Assembly (NCBI RefSeq): GCF_015352955.1
Contig: NZ_JACYOX010000041.1
Coordinates: 1-44,828, forward strand
DNA length: 44,828 nucleotides
Direction of reading: 5' to 3'
Origin: Noviherbaspirillum soli
GTDB taxonomy: Bacteria; Pseudomonadota; Gammaproteobacteria; Burkholderiales; Burkholderiaceae_D
This document shows, in pieces, positions 8,728 through 16,689 of this stretch; position 1 is the stretch's first letter, and each line of letters opens with the position of its first letter. Position numbers and translations under genes: made by a program. The notes beneath the pieces were generated by a model, which was given only the letters and a program-made list of their open reading frames with translations, had not been told where the DNA came from and ran no database searches.

Positions 8728-10800
8728 ATGAAGCCCACGCCGGAATGGACAAGTAAGCACACTTTAAGTTCGAAGCTCAAGATTGCGAATTTAGTGACAA
8801 GCGGAACGGTGATCCTGCTATCAACGATTTTCCTTCTAGGCATTCAAATTTATCTATTCACGTCTTCCTTGGTGCGTCAGACTGAAACCCAGGCGAAAAT
8901 GGTCAGTGAGAATATATCGGCAGCAATAGTTTTTGGAGACAAAAAGGCTGCCACAGATATCTTGGCGACGTTGCATGCGGCAAGTGAAATCAAGTTTGCA
9001 GCTGTTTACGATAATAACAATAATGAATTTGCTACGTTCTCCCGCGATCCGAACTATGTCTTTAAATCCGATTCTCCACGCGGCCTGCAAAATTCCTATT
9101 CGATTTCACTCAGGCACCTATTTTTTCATTATCCCATTGTCTTAAATCAAAACTTGGTGGGTGCTGTCGTTCTGCACACTGAGATGACAGGTTTCTACAA
9201 GCAGGTTATCTTATACCTGCTCGTGACCATCCCCGTAATGATTGGTGTGCTAGCTATTGCGAACTTGATGCTGTCACGCCTTCAGCGCTCAATCATGGAG
9301 CCGATAGTGATGCTATCCGAGATAAGTAAGAATATCTCTGAATACGGCGACTACTCAGTACGCGCCGAGATAAAATCGTCGCAGGATATAATGGCCCTGG
9401 CAGATGCTTTTAACGGAATGCTTAATCGGATCCAGAAACGCGAAACGGACCTCCAGGCGGAAATTTTGGAGCGAAAACGCGTCCAAGTAAAACTGGATCG
9501 CCTGGCGCACTACGACAATGTGACGGGACTGAATAACCGACACTTTTTCAACGACCGGCTCGAGTCCGTCATCACCCGTTCCGAGAAATTCATGGAAAAG
9601 ACGGTTCTGATGTTTATTGACCTCGATAATTTTAAGACAGTCAATGACACACTTGGGCATGACGTCGGGGATAAATTACTGCAATTGGTAGCAGAGCGTT
9701 TGGCCAATACGGTGCGGTTCGGCGACGTGGCTTGCCGTATCGGCGGCGATGAGTTTGCCATTATCCTGGAGAACGTCAGTGAACTCAGCGTTGCTTCGAT
9801 GATTGCAGAAAAGTGTTTAGCCGCCTTGGCCCAGCCGATCGAAATCAGCGGAAACGAGTTGCACATCGGAGCAAGCATCGGCGTAAGCGTGTATCCGGAC
9901 GATGCACAGGATAAGTATTCCCTGTTGAAATATGCGGATACCGCAATGTATTACGCAAAAAACGGTGGGAAGAACGCCTACCGGCTATTTGAGCAAAGCA
10001 TGCAGGAGAATGCACAAAAACGCTTCACGATGGAAAATAATCTGCGGCGTGCCATGGAACGCGAAGAATTTGTTCTGCACTACCAGCCACAAATCGATGT
10101 CACGTCCGGGCAAATCAGCGGGGTAGAAGCTTTGATACGCTGGGTTCACCCGGAGTTAGGCATCATTACGCCGGCAGAATTCATACCGATTGCTGAAGAC
10201 ACCGGCCTCATTGTGGAGATCGGGGAATGGGTTATCCAGGAAGCTTGTCTGGAGATGAAAAGATGGCATGAAGACGGGCATAAACTGCGAGTGGCAGTCA
10301 ACCTGTCCGGCCGTCAATTGAAAGAACGCGACTTCGTGAAGAACGTGCTGGCGATCGTCGAGAAAACGGGAATCGAGCCAGAATATCTCGAACTGGAACT
10401 GACCGAGAGCATGCTTATGGAAGCCTCGGCAGGCATTATTGAAAAATTATTCGATCTAAAGGCAGCTGGAATCCAGCTCGCGATTGACGATTTCGGTACT
10501 GGCTACTCTTCGATGAGCTATCTGAAGGCGTTCCCTGTGACCTGTTTGAAGGTGGACCGTAGCTTCATTCGTGATTTACCGCAAAATACTGAAGATGCGG
10601 CGATCACCAAGGCAATCATTGCGATGGCCAAAAGCCTGCGAATGAAAGTAGTGGCAGAAGGCATTGAAAATGTGGAGCAAGGAGATTTCCTCCGCGAACA
10701 TGGTTGCGATGAGTACCAAGGTTATTTCTATAGCAAGCCAGTCTTGGCGGAGGAAATTCGAAAAATGCTCCCGAAAAGCTTGGTTAGCCGGGTGGCTTGA
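8728..10800 (+). CDS. CHASE8-HAMP-GGDEF-EAL c-di-GMP enzyme (YfiN-like)
   Basis: A protein of 690 residues. TM1 is at about 25-46. The periplasmic CHASE8 domain (about 47-155) is recognisable by MVSENISAAIVFGDKKAATD and ILATLHAASEIKFAAVYD. TM2 is at about 158-180, HAMP at about 182-240 and GGDEF at about 258-420. The GGDEF motif (339-343) is intact, with the product-inhibition I-site RFGD at 330-333. The EAL domain (about 435-680) is also complete: EAL 467-469, Asn525, the DDFGTGYSS loop 587-595, Lys608, Glu644 and Gln664. The protein could therefore both make and degrade c-di-GMP. Pseudomonas YfiN has GGDEF only. It probably acts in the inner membrane under the control of the adjacent YfiR-like protein. 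The ribosome site is weak. Confidence 0.93.
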   Translation: MKPTPEWTSKHTLSSKLKIANLVTSGTVILLSTIFLLGIQIYLFTSSLVRQTETQAKMVSENISAAIVFGDKKAATDILATLHAASEIKFAAVYDNNNNEFATFSRDPNYVFKSDSPRGLQNSYSISLRHLFFHYPIVLNQNLVGAVVLHTEMTGFYKQVILYLLVTIPVMIGVLAIANLMLSRLQRSIMEPIVMLSEISKNISEYGDYSVRAEIKSSQDIMALADAFNGMLNRIQKRETDLQAEILERKRVQVKLDRLAHYDNVTGLNNRHFFNDRLESVITRSEKFMEKTVLMFIDLDNFKTVNDTLGHDVGDKLLQLVAERLANTVRFGDVACRIGGDEFAIILENVSELSVASMIAEKCLAALAQPIEISGNELHIGASIGVSVYPDDAQDKYSLLKYADTAMYYAKNGGKNAYRLFEQSMQENAQKRFTMENNLRRAMEREEFVLHYQPQIDVTSGQISGVEALIRWVHPELGIITPAEFIPIAEDTGLIVEIGEWVIQEACLEMKRWHEDGHKLRVAVNLSGRQLKERDFVKNVLAIVEKTGIEPEYLELELTESMLMEASAGIIEKLFDLKAAGIQLAIDDFGTGYSSMSYLKAFPVTCLKVDRSFIRDLPQNTEDAAITKAIIAMAKSLRMKVVAEGIENVEQGDFLREHGCDEYQGYFYSKPVLAEEIRKMLPKSLVSRVA

Positions 10801-10907
10801 TTAATGCAAATCCCAAGTTTAACGAACAGGCAGTCAGGCTAAATGCCTGAGTAAAACGGTGTCCTCGACAGGAAAGGGGCATGTTGACCCAGAAAGTTTT
10901 GCTGCAA

Positions 10908-10965
10908 TTGCCAGACGGAAAAATCCATTTACTTCATCCAGGACGTTATGGATTGGAATGGGTAT
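10908..10965. mobile_element. Single-arm copy of the foldback (MITE-like) element
   Basis: The sequence from TTGCCAGACGGAAAAATCCAT through GGACGTTATGGATTGG to GGTAT closely matches the right arm of the element at 31716-31873 (31816-31873), with scattered substitutions and small indels. The left arm is absent. It ends at a TA dinucleotide next to an IS630-like transposase remnant. Confidence 0.6.
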
Positions 10966-11251
10966 TACGCGTCACGCCTCGTGCGGTCCCTCCAATGGCT
11001 GAAGTAGTTTGTCGATGAAGGCCTGGACCGTGTAGCAGGGATACCCATTGCTGGAGCCCACAGCGACTTCCCAAGACGCAGGAAGAAGCGTTTCGCCAGG
11101 CAGTCGAGCAATCGCAAGTTAGGCCTGGTGGCCGCCGTATGCCCGGCGAGGATATCCGACAATTGCTGGCCGAACAGTTGGCGGGCGTAGCCAGCGCCGC
11201 ACGCCAGAGCAGTTCCCACTACTTTCATGATGGGAACTACCCTGGACACTG
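10964..11251 (+). pseudogene. IS630-like transposase, frameshifted N-terminal remnant
   Basis: Read across frames on the plus strand there is RVTPRAV, then LQWLK(stop)FVDEGLDRVAG (10990-11046), then KTQEEAFRQAVEQSQVRPGG and RRMPGEDIRQLLAEQLAGV (11073-11197). That order, with a helix-turn-helix ending in W-L-K-x-F-x-D-E-G-L followed by a second winged-helix segment, is what IS630/Tc1-like transposases show before the DDE domain. Frameshifts, an internal stop and loss of the DDE half make it dead. Family assignment is from pattern memory. Confidence 0.5.
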
Positions 11252-11267
11252 AAGTTAGGCAAGGTAA

Positions 11268-11411
11268 CGGAAGGGACTACCGAACCATCCGGTCGAGTTC
11301 AAGAGGCGTCTTGCCGCTGCGGCGTGTGAGGCCGGCGTGTCGGTCTGCAAGCTGGATATGGCGCACCCGGTGAACGCCAACATGGTATTCAAGTGCCGTC
11401 CGGAACATTAA
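11268..11411 (+). pseudogene. Transposase OrfA remnant (IS66/IS3 Transposase_8 type)
   Basis: An open fragment reads PNHPVEFKRRLAAAACEAGV then SVCKLDMAHPVNANMVFKCR and stops. The pattern FKRRLAAAACEPGVS-VSKLA-HG-NANMVFKWR is the helix-turn-helix accessory OrfA/TnpA of IS66-like elements. Substitutions at usually invariant sites (W to C in FKWR, G to P in HGxNAN), no start codon and no partner genes mark it as a relic. Confidence 0.6.
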
Positions 11412-12168
11412 CATCATCAATACGGCACCAAACCTGCTACATGCCAAGCGCCGAATAAAGGACGTTCAGAATTGCACCGGTAAGCATGTTGTAGTCCCTG
11501 CCGGATAGTCAGCCTTAATAGCCACGACAAGTCCGTCCATTCTGGTCAATTCCGTTGAGTGTCTTTAAAGAAAGCTCGGCCATAAATGAATAGCCTGAAA
11601 CCGGCCGTCGACAGTCGGTCGCATGGGGTAGGCAAAAGCCGCTTATCAGGACTCGACCAAGATTTGATTGAATTGCATAAAGGAAAAATATCTCCCGATA
11701 ATTTCGCACAGCGAAACGAAGTTCTACAAGTTGTGCGAATACCTATCCTGTCCCATAATCAAACCCGGTTTAGCCTTTTACACCGGGTGTTTTGGCGTCC
11801 AGCAGGAAGGCTCTGCTGAAGCGGCATATGCGTTTTTATAAGCGGTATCACGCTCAACCAGCGACCAAGGGGGTCCGATGCATAAAAATAACGGAGACAA
11901 AAAGACAACGACATTATTTCAAACACGTCCATGCGTATTGGCTACTGCCGACATCATTAATTTGCCGGCCGATTGTGTCGCTACCAATAACGACTACAGC
12001 GGAACTGGCTAACGGCTTGAAAGTGCTAGTGTCCACAGGGATCGATCCGGCGCGAAGTGACCATCTGCACATTGTGATCCGCAATCCCCCGCCCGGGCGC
12101 CTGTTCAAGCAATGCCAGGAAACGGTGTAGATTCGACTAAAAAAATCATCAAAGAAGGAGACAAAACC
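11412..12168. other. Decayed intergenic stretch after the IS remnants
   Basis: No gene is supported. An open frame at 11792-12130 lacks a domain, a ribosome site and coding-like composition. A terminator-like hairpin (ACCCGGT/ACCGGGT, 11763-11788) is followed by GTTTTGG. The stretch ends with the ribosome site of the Tat-exported binding protein. Confidence 0.45.
11763..11794 (+). terminator. Terminator-like hairpin in decayed region
   Basis: The 7-bp stem ACCCGGT/ACCGGGT has a 12-nt loop and is followed by G-TTTT. No intact gene ends at it, so it may be a leftover of a lost gene. Confidence 0.35.
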
Positions 12169-13152
12169 ATGACTGACTTAAAGCTTTCAAGGCGCACATT
12201 CCTAAAGACCTCGTTGGCTGCTACTGCAATCGTTACCGCGCCTTCAATTGTTCGCGCCCAAAGTTTTCCATCGCGGCCAATCAAGTTGATTTGTCCTTGG
12301 AGTGCCGGCGGAACTACTGACGTCGTTGTCAGATCCATTGCGGAAAGCGCTTCGAAAATGCTCGGCGGCACAATCGTCGTCGAAAACAAGCCGGGTGGGG
12401 GCGGCATATTCGGCGCTGCCGAACTCGCCAATGCCAAGCCGGATGGATATACCTTGGCGCAGCTGCCGATCAGTGTTTTCCGCATACCACATACCCAGAA
12501 GGTGGCATTCGATCCGCTGCAGGACATTACCTATGTCGCCTGCCTGACAGGTTATACGTTCGGCATGGTGGTGCAGTCGCAGTCTCCGATCAAGGATTTT
12601 GCTGGCCTGATTTCCTATGCTAAGGAAAATCCCGAAAAGTTTACCTATGGCTCCCCGGGCACTACGACTACGCCGCACTTGATCGCAGAACTGTTTTCCC
12701 GAAAGGCTGGCGTGAAGATGACCCATGTCCCGTTCAAAGGTGTCGCCGAGGGCATGCAGGCATTGATCGGGGGTCACATAATGGGACATAGCGACTCAAC
12801 CGGTTGGGGGCCATTTGTCGATCAGGGTCGCGCCCGTCTGCTTGCGACCTATGGCAGCAAGCGAACCAAGCGCTGGCCTGATGTGCCTACCCTCCAGGAG
12901 CTCGGCTACCAGACCATGTCCGACTCCCCGTTTGGCATCGGTGCGCCCAAGGGTATGGATCCGGCTTTGACCAAGCGCCTGCATGATGTATTCAAAAAGT
13001 CGCTGGAAGACCCACTCGTGCTCGCCACTTTGGAAAAATTCGACCAGCCAGTGATCTATCTCGATACAGAAGGCTATACCAAGTTTGCGCACGATACATT
13101 CAAGGCGGAAAAAGAAGCGCTGAGCTTGCTCGGTCTGCTGAAGGTTTCGTAA
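12169..13152 (+). CDS. Bug/TctC family periplasmic solute-binding protein with Tat signal
   Basis: A protein of 327 residues. The N-terminus carries SRRTFLK (residues 7-13), a textbook twin-arginine motif, then a hydrophobic stretch and cleavage near IVRAQ-SFPS, so it is probably exported folded. The mature part has the Bug fold signatures: PIKLICPWSAGGTTDVVVRS (ligand loop 1), VVENKPGGGGIFGAAELANA (loop 2) and DVPTLQELGY near the C-terminus. Bug proteins bind small carboxylates for TTT transporters or sensing. No tctA/tctB adjoins, so it is an orphan. ATG 12169 is chosen because AAGGAG lies 8 nt upstream. It is an isolated gene beside IS debris; a structured terminator follows. Confidence 0.9.
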   Translation: MTDLKLSRRTFLKTSLAATAIVTAPSIVRAQSFPSRPIKLICPWSAGGTTDVVVRSIAESASKMLGGTIVVENKPGGGGIFGAAELANAKPDGYTLAQLPISVFRIPHTQKVAFDPLQDITYVACLTGYTFGMVVQSQSPIKDFAGLISYAKENPEKFTYGSPGTTTTPHLIAELFSRKAGVKMTHVPFKGVAEGMQALIGGHIMGHSDSTGWGPFVDQGRARLLATYGSKRTKRWPDVPTLQELGYQTMSDSPFGIGAPKGMDPALTKRLHDVFKKSLEDPLVLATLEKFDQPVIYLDTEGYTKFAHDTFKAEKEALSLLGLLKVS

Positions 13153-13159
13153 AAGGCGG

Positions 13160-13247
13160 CGGAACAGCCGGCATTCTCAAGGCTTGCCTTGATGGCAGCA
13201 AGGAGTTGCTGCCAATCCCATGCAGCCGGCTGCGTTGCTCCGTTTTT
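13160..13247 (+). terminator. Branched terminator after the Tat Bug gene
   Basis: Outer arms CGGA-A-CAGCCGGC (13160-13172) and GCCGGCTG...TCCG (13225-13242) enclose two inner hairpins (TCAAGGC/GCCTTGA and GGCAGCAA/TTGCTGCC), and TTTTT follows at 13243-13247. The long loop makes it unusual, but the position after the stop and the U run support termination. Confidence 0.45.
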
Positions 13248-13376
13248 CGGACATTCCGGCCTGCGCGTTCTGGATGTCGTCCAGGGTAGGGCTGTCCTGC
13301 CGCGCCATGGTCAGTTACCCTGGCGTTAAAGTTGGCAATGCGCTTGAAATAGCCGAGCAGACAGAGGTGTAGCACT

Positions 13377-13408
13377 TGGTGGGTAAGCAGCAGGATGCTT
13401 ACCCACCA
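13377..13408. repeat. Perfect 13-bp hairpin between convergent genes
   Basis: TGGTGGGTAAGCA pairs with TGCTTACCCACCA around a 6-nt loop. It lies between the ends of two convergent genes, 60 bp beyond the stop of the SnoaL-like gene. It could end transcription from either side or be a REP-type repeat; there is no U tract on either strand. The rest of 13248-13467 shows nothing recognisable. Confidence 0.5.
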
Positions 13409-13467
13409 CAACCAGTCTTCCCACGGGCAATGCAGACGACCGCTTCGTTACCGAAAGCAGGCGGTTT

Positions 13468-13899
13468 TTATAAAGGTTGATCGTTGTTCCAGATATCAGC
13501 GGCGATGCGCCACTTGCCGTCGGTCCCCCGTCGCCACACCAGCATGTCTTTGCCCTGGATTTTCCTTTCCCCCAGCGTTACGACATAGCGGCTCATCTCG
13601 ATGGCAGTATCGCCAAGCACCTGCACTTCAATAGGCGTCTTTTCTATATGCGATAGCCCCTGGTTAAAGCGAGCTTGCCAGAATGATTGGATGCCTGGCC
13701 GGCCTGTCAGCATGGGAACGTTGAATGGCATGAGCCGGGCGTCGTCAGCATAGACCATGGCAAGGGAAGCCGAATCATGTTTGTTGAACGCATCCCGAAA
13801 GGCCGCCATGCCCTGTTGCACGCCTGCGTCCGAACGGTCCATCGATGCACATCCTGACAGAGCAACCAATGCTGCTGACAAGGCGAATTTCTTAAGCAT
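13468..13899 (-). CDS. SnoaL-like/DUF4440 lipoprotein
   Basis: A protein of 143 residues. A lipoprotein signal peptide ends LVALSGC (Cys17). The mature part has the NTF2-like cone fold pattern of the DUF4440/SgcJ group: MAAFRDAFNKHDSASLAMVY, then ADDARLMPFN, the GRPGIQSFW turn, and GKDMLVWRRGTDGKWRIAAD-IWN at the end. These domains are often ligand-binding or isomerase-like; no catalytic assignment is possible. The start at 13899 is chosen so that MLKK begins the signal peptide. It is a single gene, convergent with the Bug gene. Confidence 0.85.
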   Translation of the reverse strand: MLKKFALSAALVALSGCASMDRSDAGVQQGMAAFRDAFNKHDSASLAMVYADDARLMPFNVPMLTGRPGIQSFWQARFNQGLSHIEKTPIEVQVLGDTAIEMSRYVVTLGERKIQGKDMLVWRRGTDGKWRIAADIWNNDQPL

Positions 13900-14374
13900 G
13901 GCAGGTTTTCTCCACGACGTTGTCCCAGCAAACTGCCGCGACATTGTTTCAAAAGATTGGGATAACGGTAATCTCCCTTATTTCAGCGATTCTGAGAAAT
14001 CTCAACAACTCTTATACGACATCGCCCGGTGAAATTTACAAAGCGGTCATTCACCAGGATCAGGCCAATGCCTCCAATGGGTCGAACTTGCGAGTTGCAG
14101 ATAATGCTACAGCCGGCCATTTTCAGTCGGTCGGGTCGACTCTTGTCGTTCGCCGATCCAAATAATTTTTGTACTCTACCTTGTCGATAGTTTCAGTCTA
14201 TACATCCGGGCGCGGAATTTTGAGCCGGAACAACTATATTGCTGCTCTGCTCTTTATCATGATCTGTAGCCCAGGCTGCGTTTTCTTCATGATGATATTA
14301 ATCAGTCCTGATTCGGCTTTCTGACCGCATCAGACGCGATAGGTATTTCGTTTTGTCCGACGAGGAAATTGCAA
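13900..14374. other. Intergenic region between divergent genes
   Basis: About 475 bp with no supported coding sequence. Short plus-strand frames have no domain. The region presumably contains promoters for the two divergent genes; no clear -35/-10 pair or dyad was recognised. Confidence 0.4.
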
Positions 14375-15082
14375 ATGAAAATGCAAGGCGAGGATAAAGC
14401 ATGGTTAGATTACCGAGAAAGGTTTTCCGAAGTCTATGATGAGTCAAACTATTCAAGTCCTTTACAAAAACTTGCTATGCGCGCCAGCCATAGATTGGTC
14501 GAAAACGCGTATGCCGAGCAGGATTTTTTCAGCAAGGTAGTAGAAGTCGGAGCCGGTACGGGTGGGCATTTACCCTTCATACGCCATCGATTCAACGAAT
14601 ACGTGCTGACCGATGTTGACCCGAAAACACTTGACGTTGCCAAAAGAAAATTTGCTGCCGGCTACGACAACCGCGTTAAATTCGAGACGCAGACAGGCGA
14701 TCATCTGGCTTACGCGGATAGTACGGTCGACAGATTAATCGCAGTGCATGTGCTGGAGCATATCCATCAGCCGCATCTTGCGCTGAAAGAATGGTTCAGG
14801 GTGCTCAGGCATGGCGGCGTGTTGTCAATTCTTATTCCCACCGATCCTGGCCTGGCATGGCGGTTGGGGCGACGTCTCGGTCCGCGTAAAAACGCAATCA
14901 AGCAAGGAATTGCCTATGACTATGTGACGGCGCGGGAGCATGTGAATTCTTGCAACAACCTCATTGCAATCCTGCGCCATTATTTCCAAAAAGCAGAAGA
15001 AGCGTGGTGGCCAACCCGAATTCCATCAATTGACATCAATTTGTTTTTCGCTTTCCACACTGTCGTGGATAAAGAAGAGTAA
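14375..15082 (+). CDS. Class I SAM-dependent methyltransferase
   Basis: A protein of 235 residues with a Methyltransf_11-type Rossmann fold. Motif I is VVEVGAGTGGHLPFI (about 55-69), the acidic end of strand 2 is LTDVDPKTLDVAK, and motif III is DRLIAVHVLEHIHQPHLALK, followed by a post-motif RVLRHGGVLSILIPTDPG. The C-terminal part (EHVNSCNNL, IPSIDINLFFAFHTV) resembles methyltransferases found with sugar or polyketide biosynthesis genes, but there is no such cluster here. The substrate is unknown. ATG 14375 follows GAGGAAA with suitable spacing; a TTG two codons earlier is possible. The gene stands alone on an AT-richer background. Confidence 0.85.
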   Translation: MKMQGEDKAWLDYRERFSEVYDESNYSSPLQKLAMRASHRLVENAYAEQDFFSKVVEVGAGTGGHLPFIRHRFNEYVLTDVDPKTLDVAKRKFAAGYDNRVKFETQTGDHLAYADSTVDRLIAVHVLEHIHQPHLALKEWFRVLRHGGVLSILIPTDPGLAWRLGRRLGPRKNAIKQGIAYDYVTAREHVNSCNNLIAILRHYFQKAEEAWWPTRIPSIDINLFFAFHTVVDKEE

Positions 15083-15649
15083 TGCCATGCAACTGCCTTC
15101 TTGTGTGCCTTTGCCTTGTGCTTTGTTTTTTGAAATAAAAAGATTTTCCGCCGAAACTGGCCTATCTTTTTCCCTGTTGCATTTTGTCGGGTGTCCGAAA
15201 GAATGTCGGTCGATCCAGCATGAATTGCTTTGTTTCCTGATTGTCCAGTTGGATAACCCTGCATGACTAATCCGGGTTATGCATTCAAATTCAGCCCTCG
15301 AGTGCATAGGTCAGCTTTCGCCATATTGCGAACGTAATGATCCGAACGCTATTATTAAATAAAAAGTAATGAAAATATAAAGCTGTCGGGCGTAATCACG
15401 ATTGGTGCGTCGAACAGCGGCATAGTCAATCGTCTCTTGCGCTGATTGAAAACCGCAGCTTTTGATGGAAAAAATTTCATCAATTTGCATCGCTGAACAA
15501 TAAGGAAACGCTGCCGAGTTCTCACTAGACAAAAAGGAATAGGCAGATAGCCCCAATCATTTCCGCTACCGGCATTAATGCTGCAGCCGCTTTGCCCGAA
15601 GCGTCCGAAACGCCAAAATTGTCAGGCCGCCGCTCAACAAACCTGCCTA
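15083..15649. other. AT-rich intergenic region
   Basis: About 570 bp. Overlapping antisense frames of 80-100 codons (14980-15556) have no domains and no ribosome sites. Nothing else is recognised. Composition switches to high GC just beyond 15600, marking the right border of the AT-richer segment. Confidence 0.45.
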
Positions 15650-16570
15650 TTATTCCCGGACCGCACCCCCAACCTCTCCTTCCCCACCACCCCCCTTCGC
15701 CATTTCAAAAAACCCCCGCACCAGTTCCCCACCATCCCCCTCCCGGCAAGCCAGCATCAGCTCCGTCACCGCCCCCGCATCTGCCAACCGCCGATACCGC
15801 ACCCCCTTCACCCGAATCGCCGAAAACGACTCCGGCAGTATCGAGATCCCGCAGCCTGCCGCCACCAGCCCGATAATCGTCGACCCTTCACCCGCCTGCA
15901 GCGCCACCTCCGGCACAAATCCCGCTTCCCGGCACAACTGCAGCACCTGGCGCTGGATGCCAGTGCCCGCGTCCGGCAGGAAGGTCACGAAAGGGTGGCT
16001 GGCCAGGTCGCGCACCCGGATCTCCCGCTGCCGCAGCAGCGGATGCGACGCTGGCGCGACCAGCACCAGCGGCTCCTGTCGCAGGCTGGTGATGCGGATG
16101 TCGGGCGGGGTTTCGCCGGCCGGCGGACGCAGGAAACCGAGGTCGATGACACGGTCGGTGATGGCTTGCAGCTGGCGCATCGTGGTCATGTCGATCATCG
16201 TCAGCGTCACCTGCGGATACTGCTTGCGGTAGGCATTCACCACCCGGTTGAATACGTCGGTCAGCGGCGTGGACGCGGTGAAGCCGATGCGCAATTCGCC
16301 CACTTCGCCGCGTTCGGCCCGGCGGGCGGTGGCGCTGGCCTGGTCTGCCAGGGCTAGGATGCGGCGGGCATCGGCCAGGAACAGGCGGCCGGCTTCGGTC
16401 AGGCGTACCCAGCGCCGGGTGCGGTCCAGCAGGCGGGCGCCCACTTCTTCCTCCAGCAGACGGATCTGCTGGCTCAGCGGCGGCTGGCCCATGTGCAGCC
16501 GCTCGGCGGCGCGGGTGAAATGCAGCTCCTCGGCGACGGCGACGAAGTAACGCAGGTGGCGCAGTTCCAT
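15650..16570 (-). CDS. LysR-type regulator (YnfL/CbbR-like branch)
   Basis: A protein of 306 residues. The HTH domain opens MELRHLRYFVAVAEELHFTR then AAERLHMGQPPLSQQIRLLE, the common LTTR form. The effector domain (about 90-295) has GELRIGFTAS and GCGISILPESF. The start at 16570 is chosen because the family begins at MELRHLRYF. The C-terminus is a low-complexity Gly/Glu tail (KGGGGEGEVGG). It is divergent from an MFS gene. In Escherichia coli the ynfL LysR gene is likewise divergent from the MFS gene ynfM, and this pair matches that layout, so it probably controls the transporter. Confidence 0.9.
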   Translation of the reverse strand: MELRHLRYFVAVAEELHFTRAAERLHMGQPPLSQQIRLLEEEVGARLLDRTRRWVRLTEAGRLFLADARRILALADQASATARRAERGEVGELRIGFTASTPLTDVFNRVVNAYRKQYPQVTLTMIDMTTMRQLQAITDRVIDLGFLRPPAGETPPDIRITSLRQEPLVLVAPASHPLLRQREIRVRDLASHPFVTFLPDAGTGIQRQVLQLCREAGFVPEVALQAGEGSTIIGLVAAGCGISILPESFSAIRVKGVRYRRLADAGAVTELMLACREGDGGELVRGFFEMAKGGGGEGEVGGAVRE

Positions 16571-16689
16571 GTCCTGTAAGACCTTCAAAGTATAAATACA
16601 GCTAGAAAGATATATTGGACGGTATAACAGCGCAATCCTAAGATGACTGCATTCAACGCCCGCCCGTCATCACCACCAAGGAACACGCC

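Noticed and set aside
10965-11249. 94-codon minus-strand frame
   Set aside because: The plus strand of the same segment reads as IS630-like transposase fragments, which explains the sequence better.
11792-12130. 112-codon plus-strand frame before the Tat Bug gene
   Set aside because: No recognisable domain or ribosome site; it lies in a decayed region after IS remnants.
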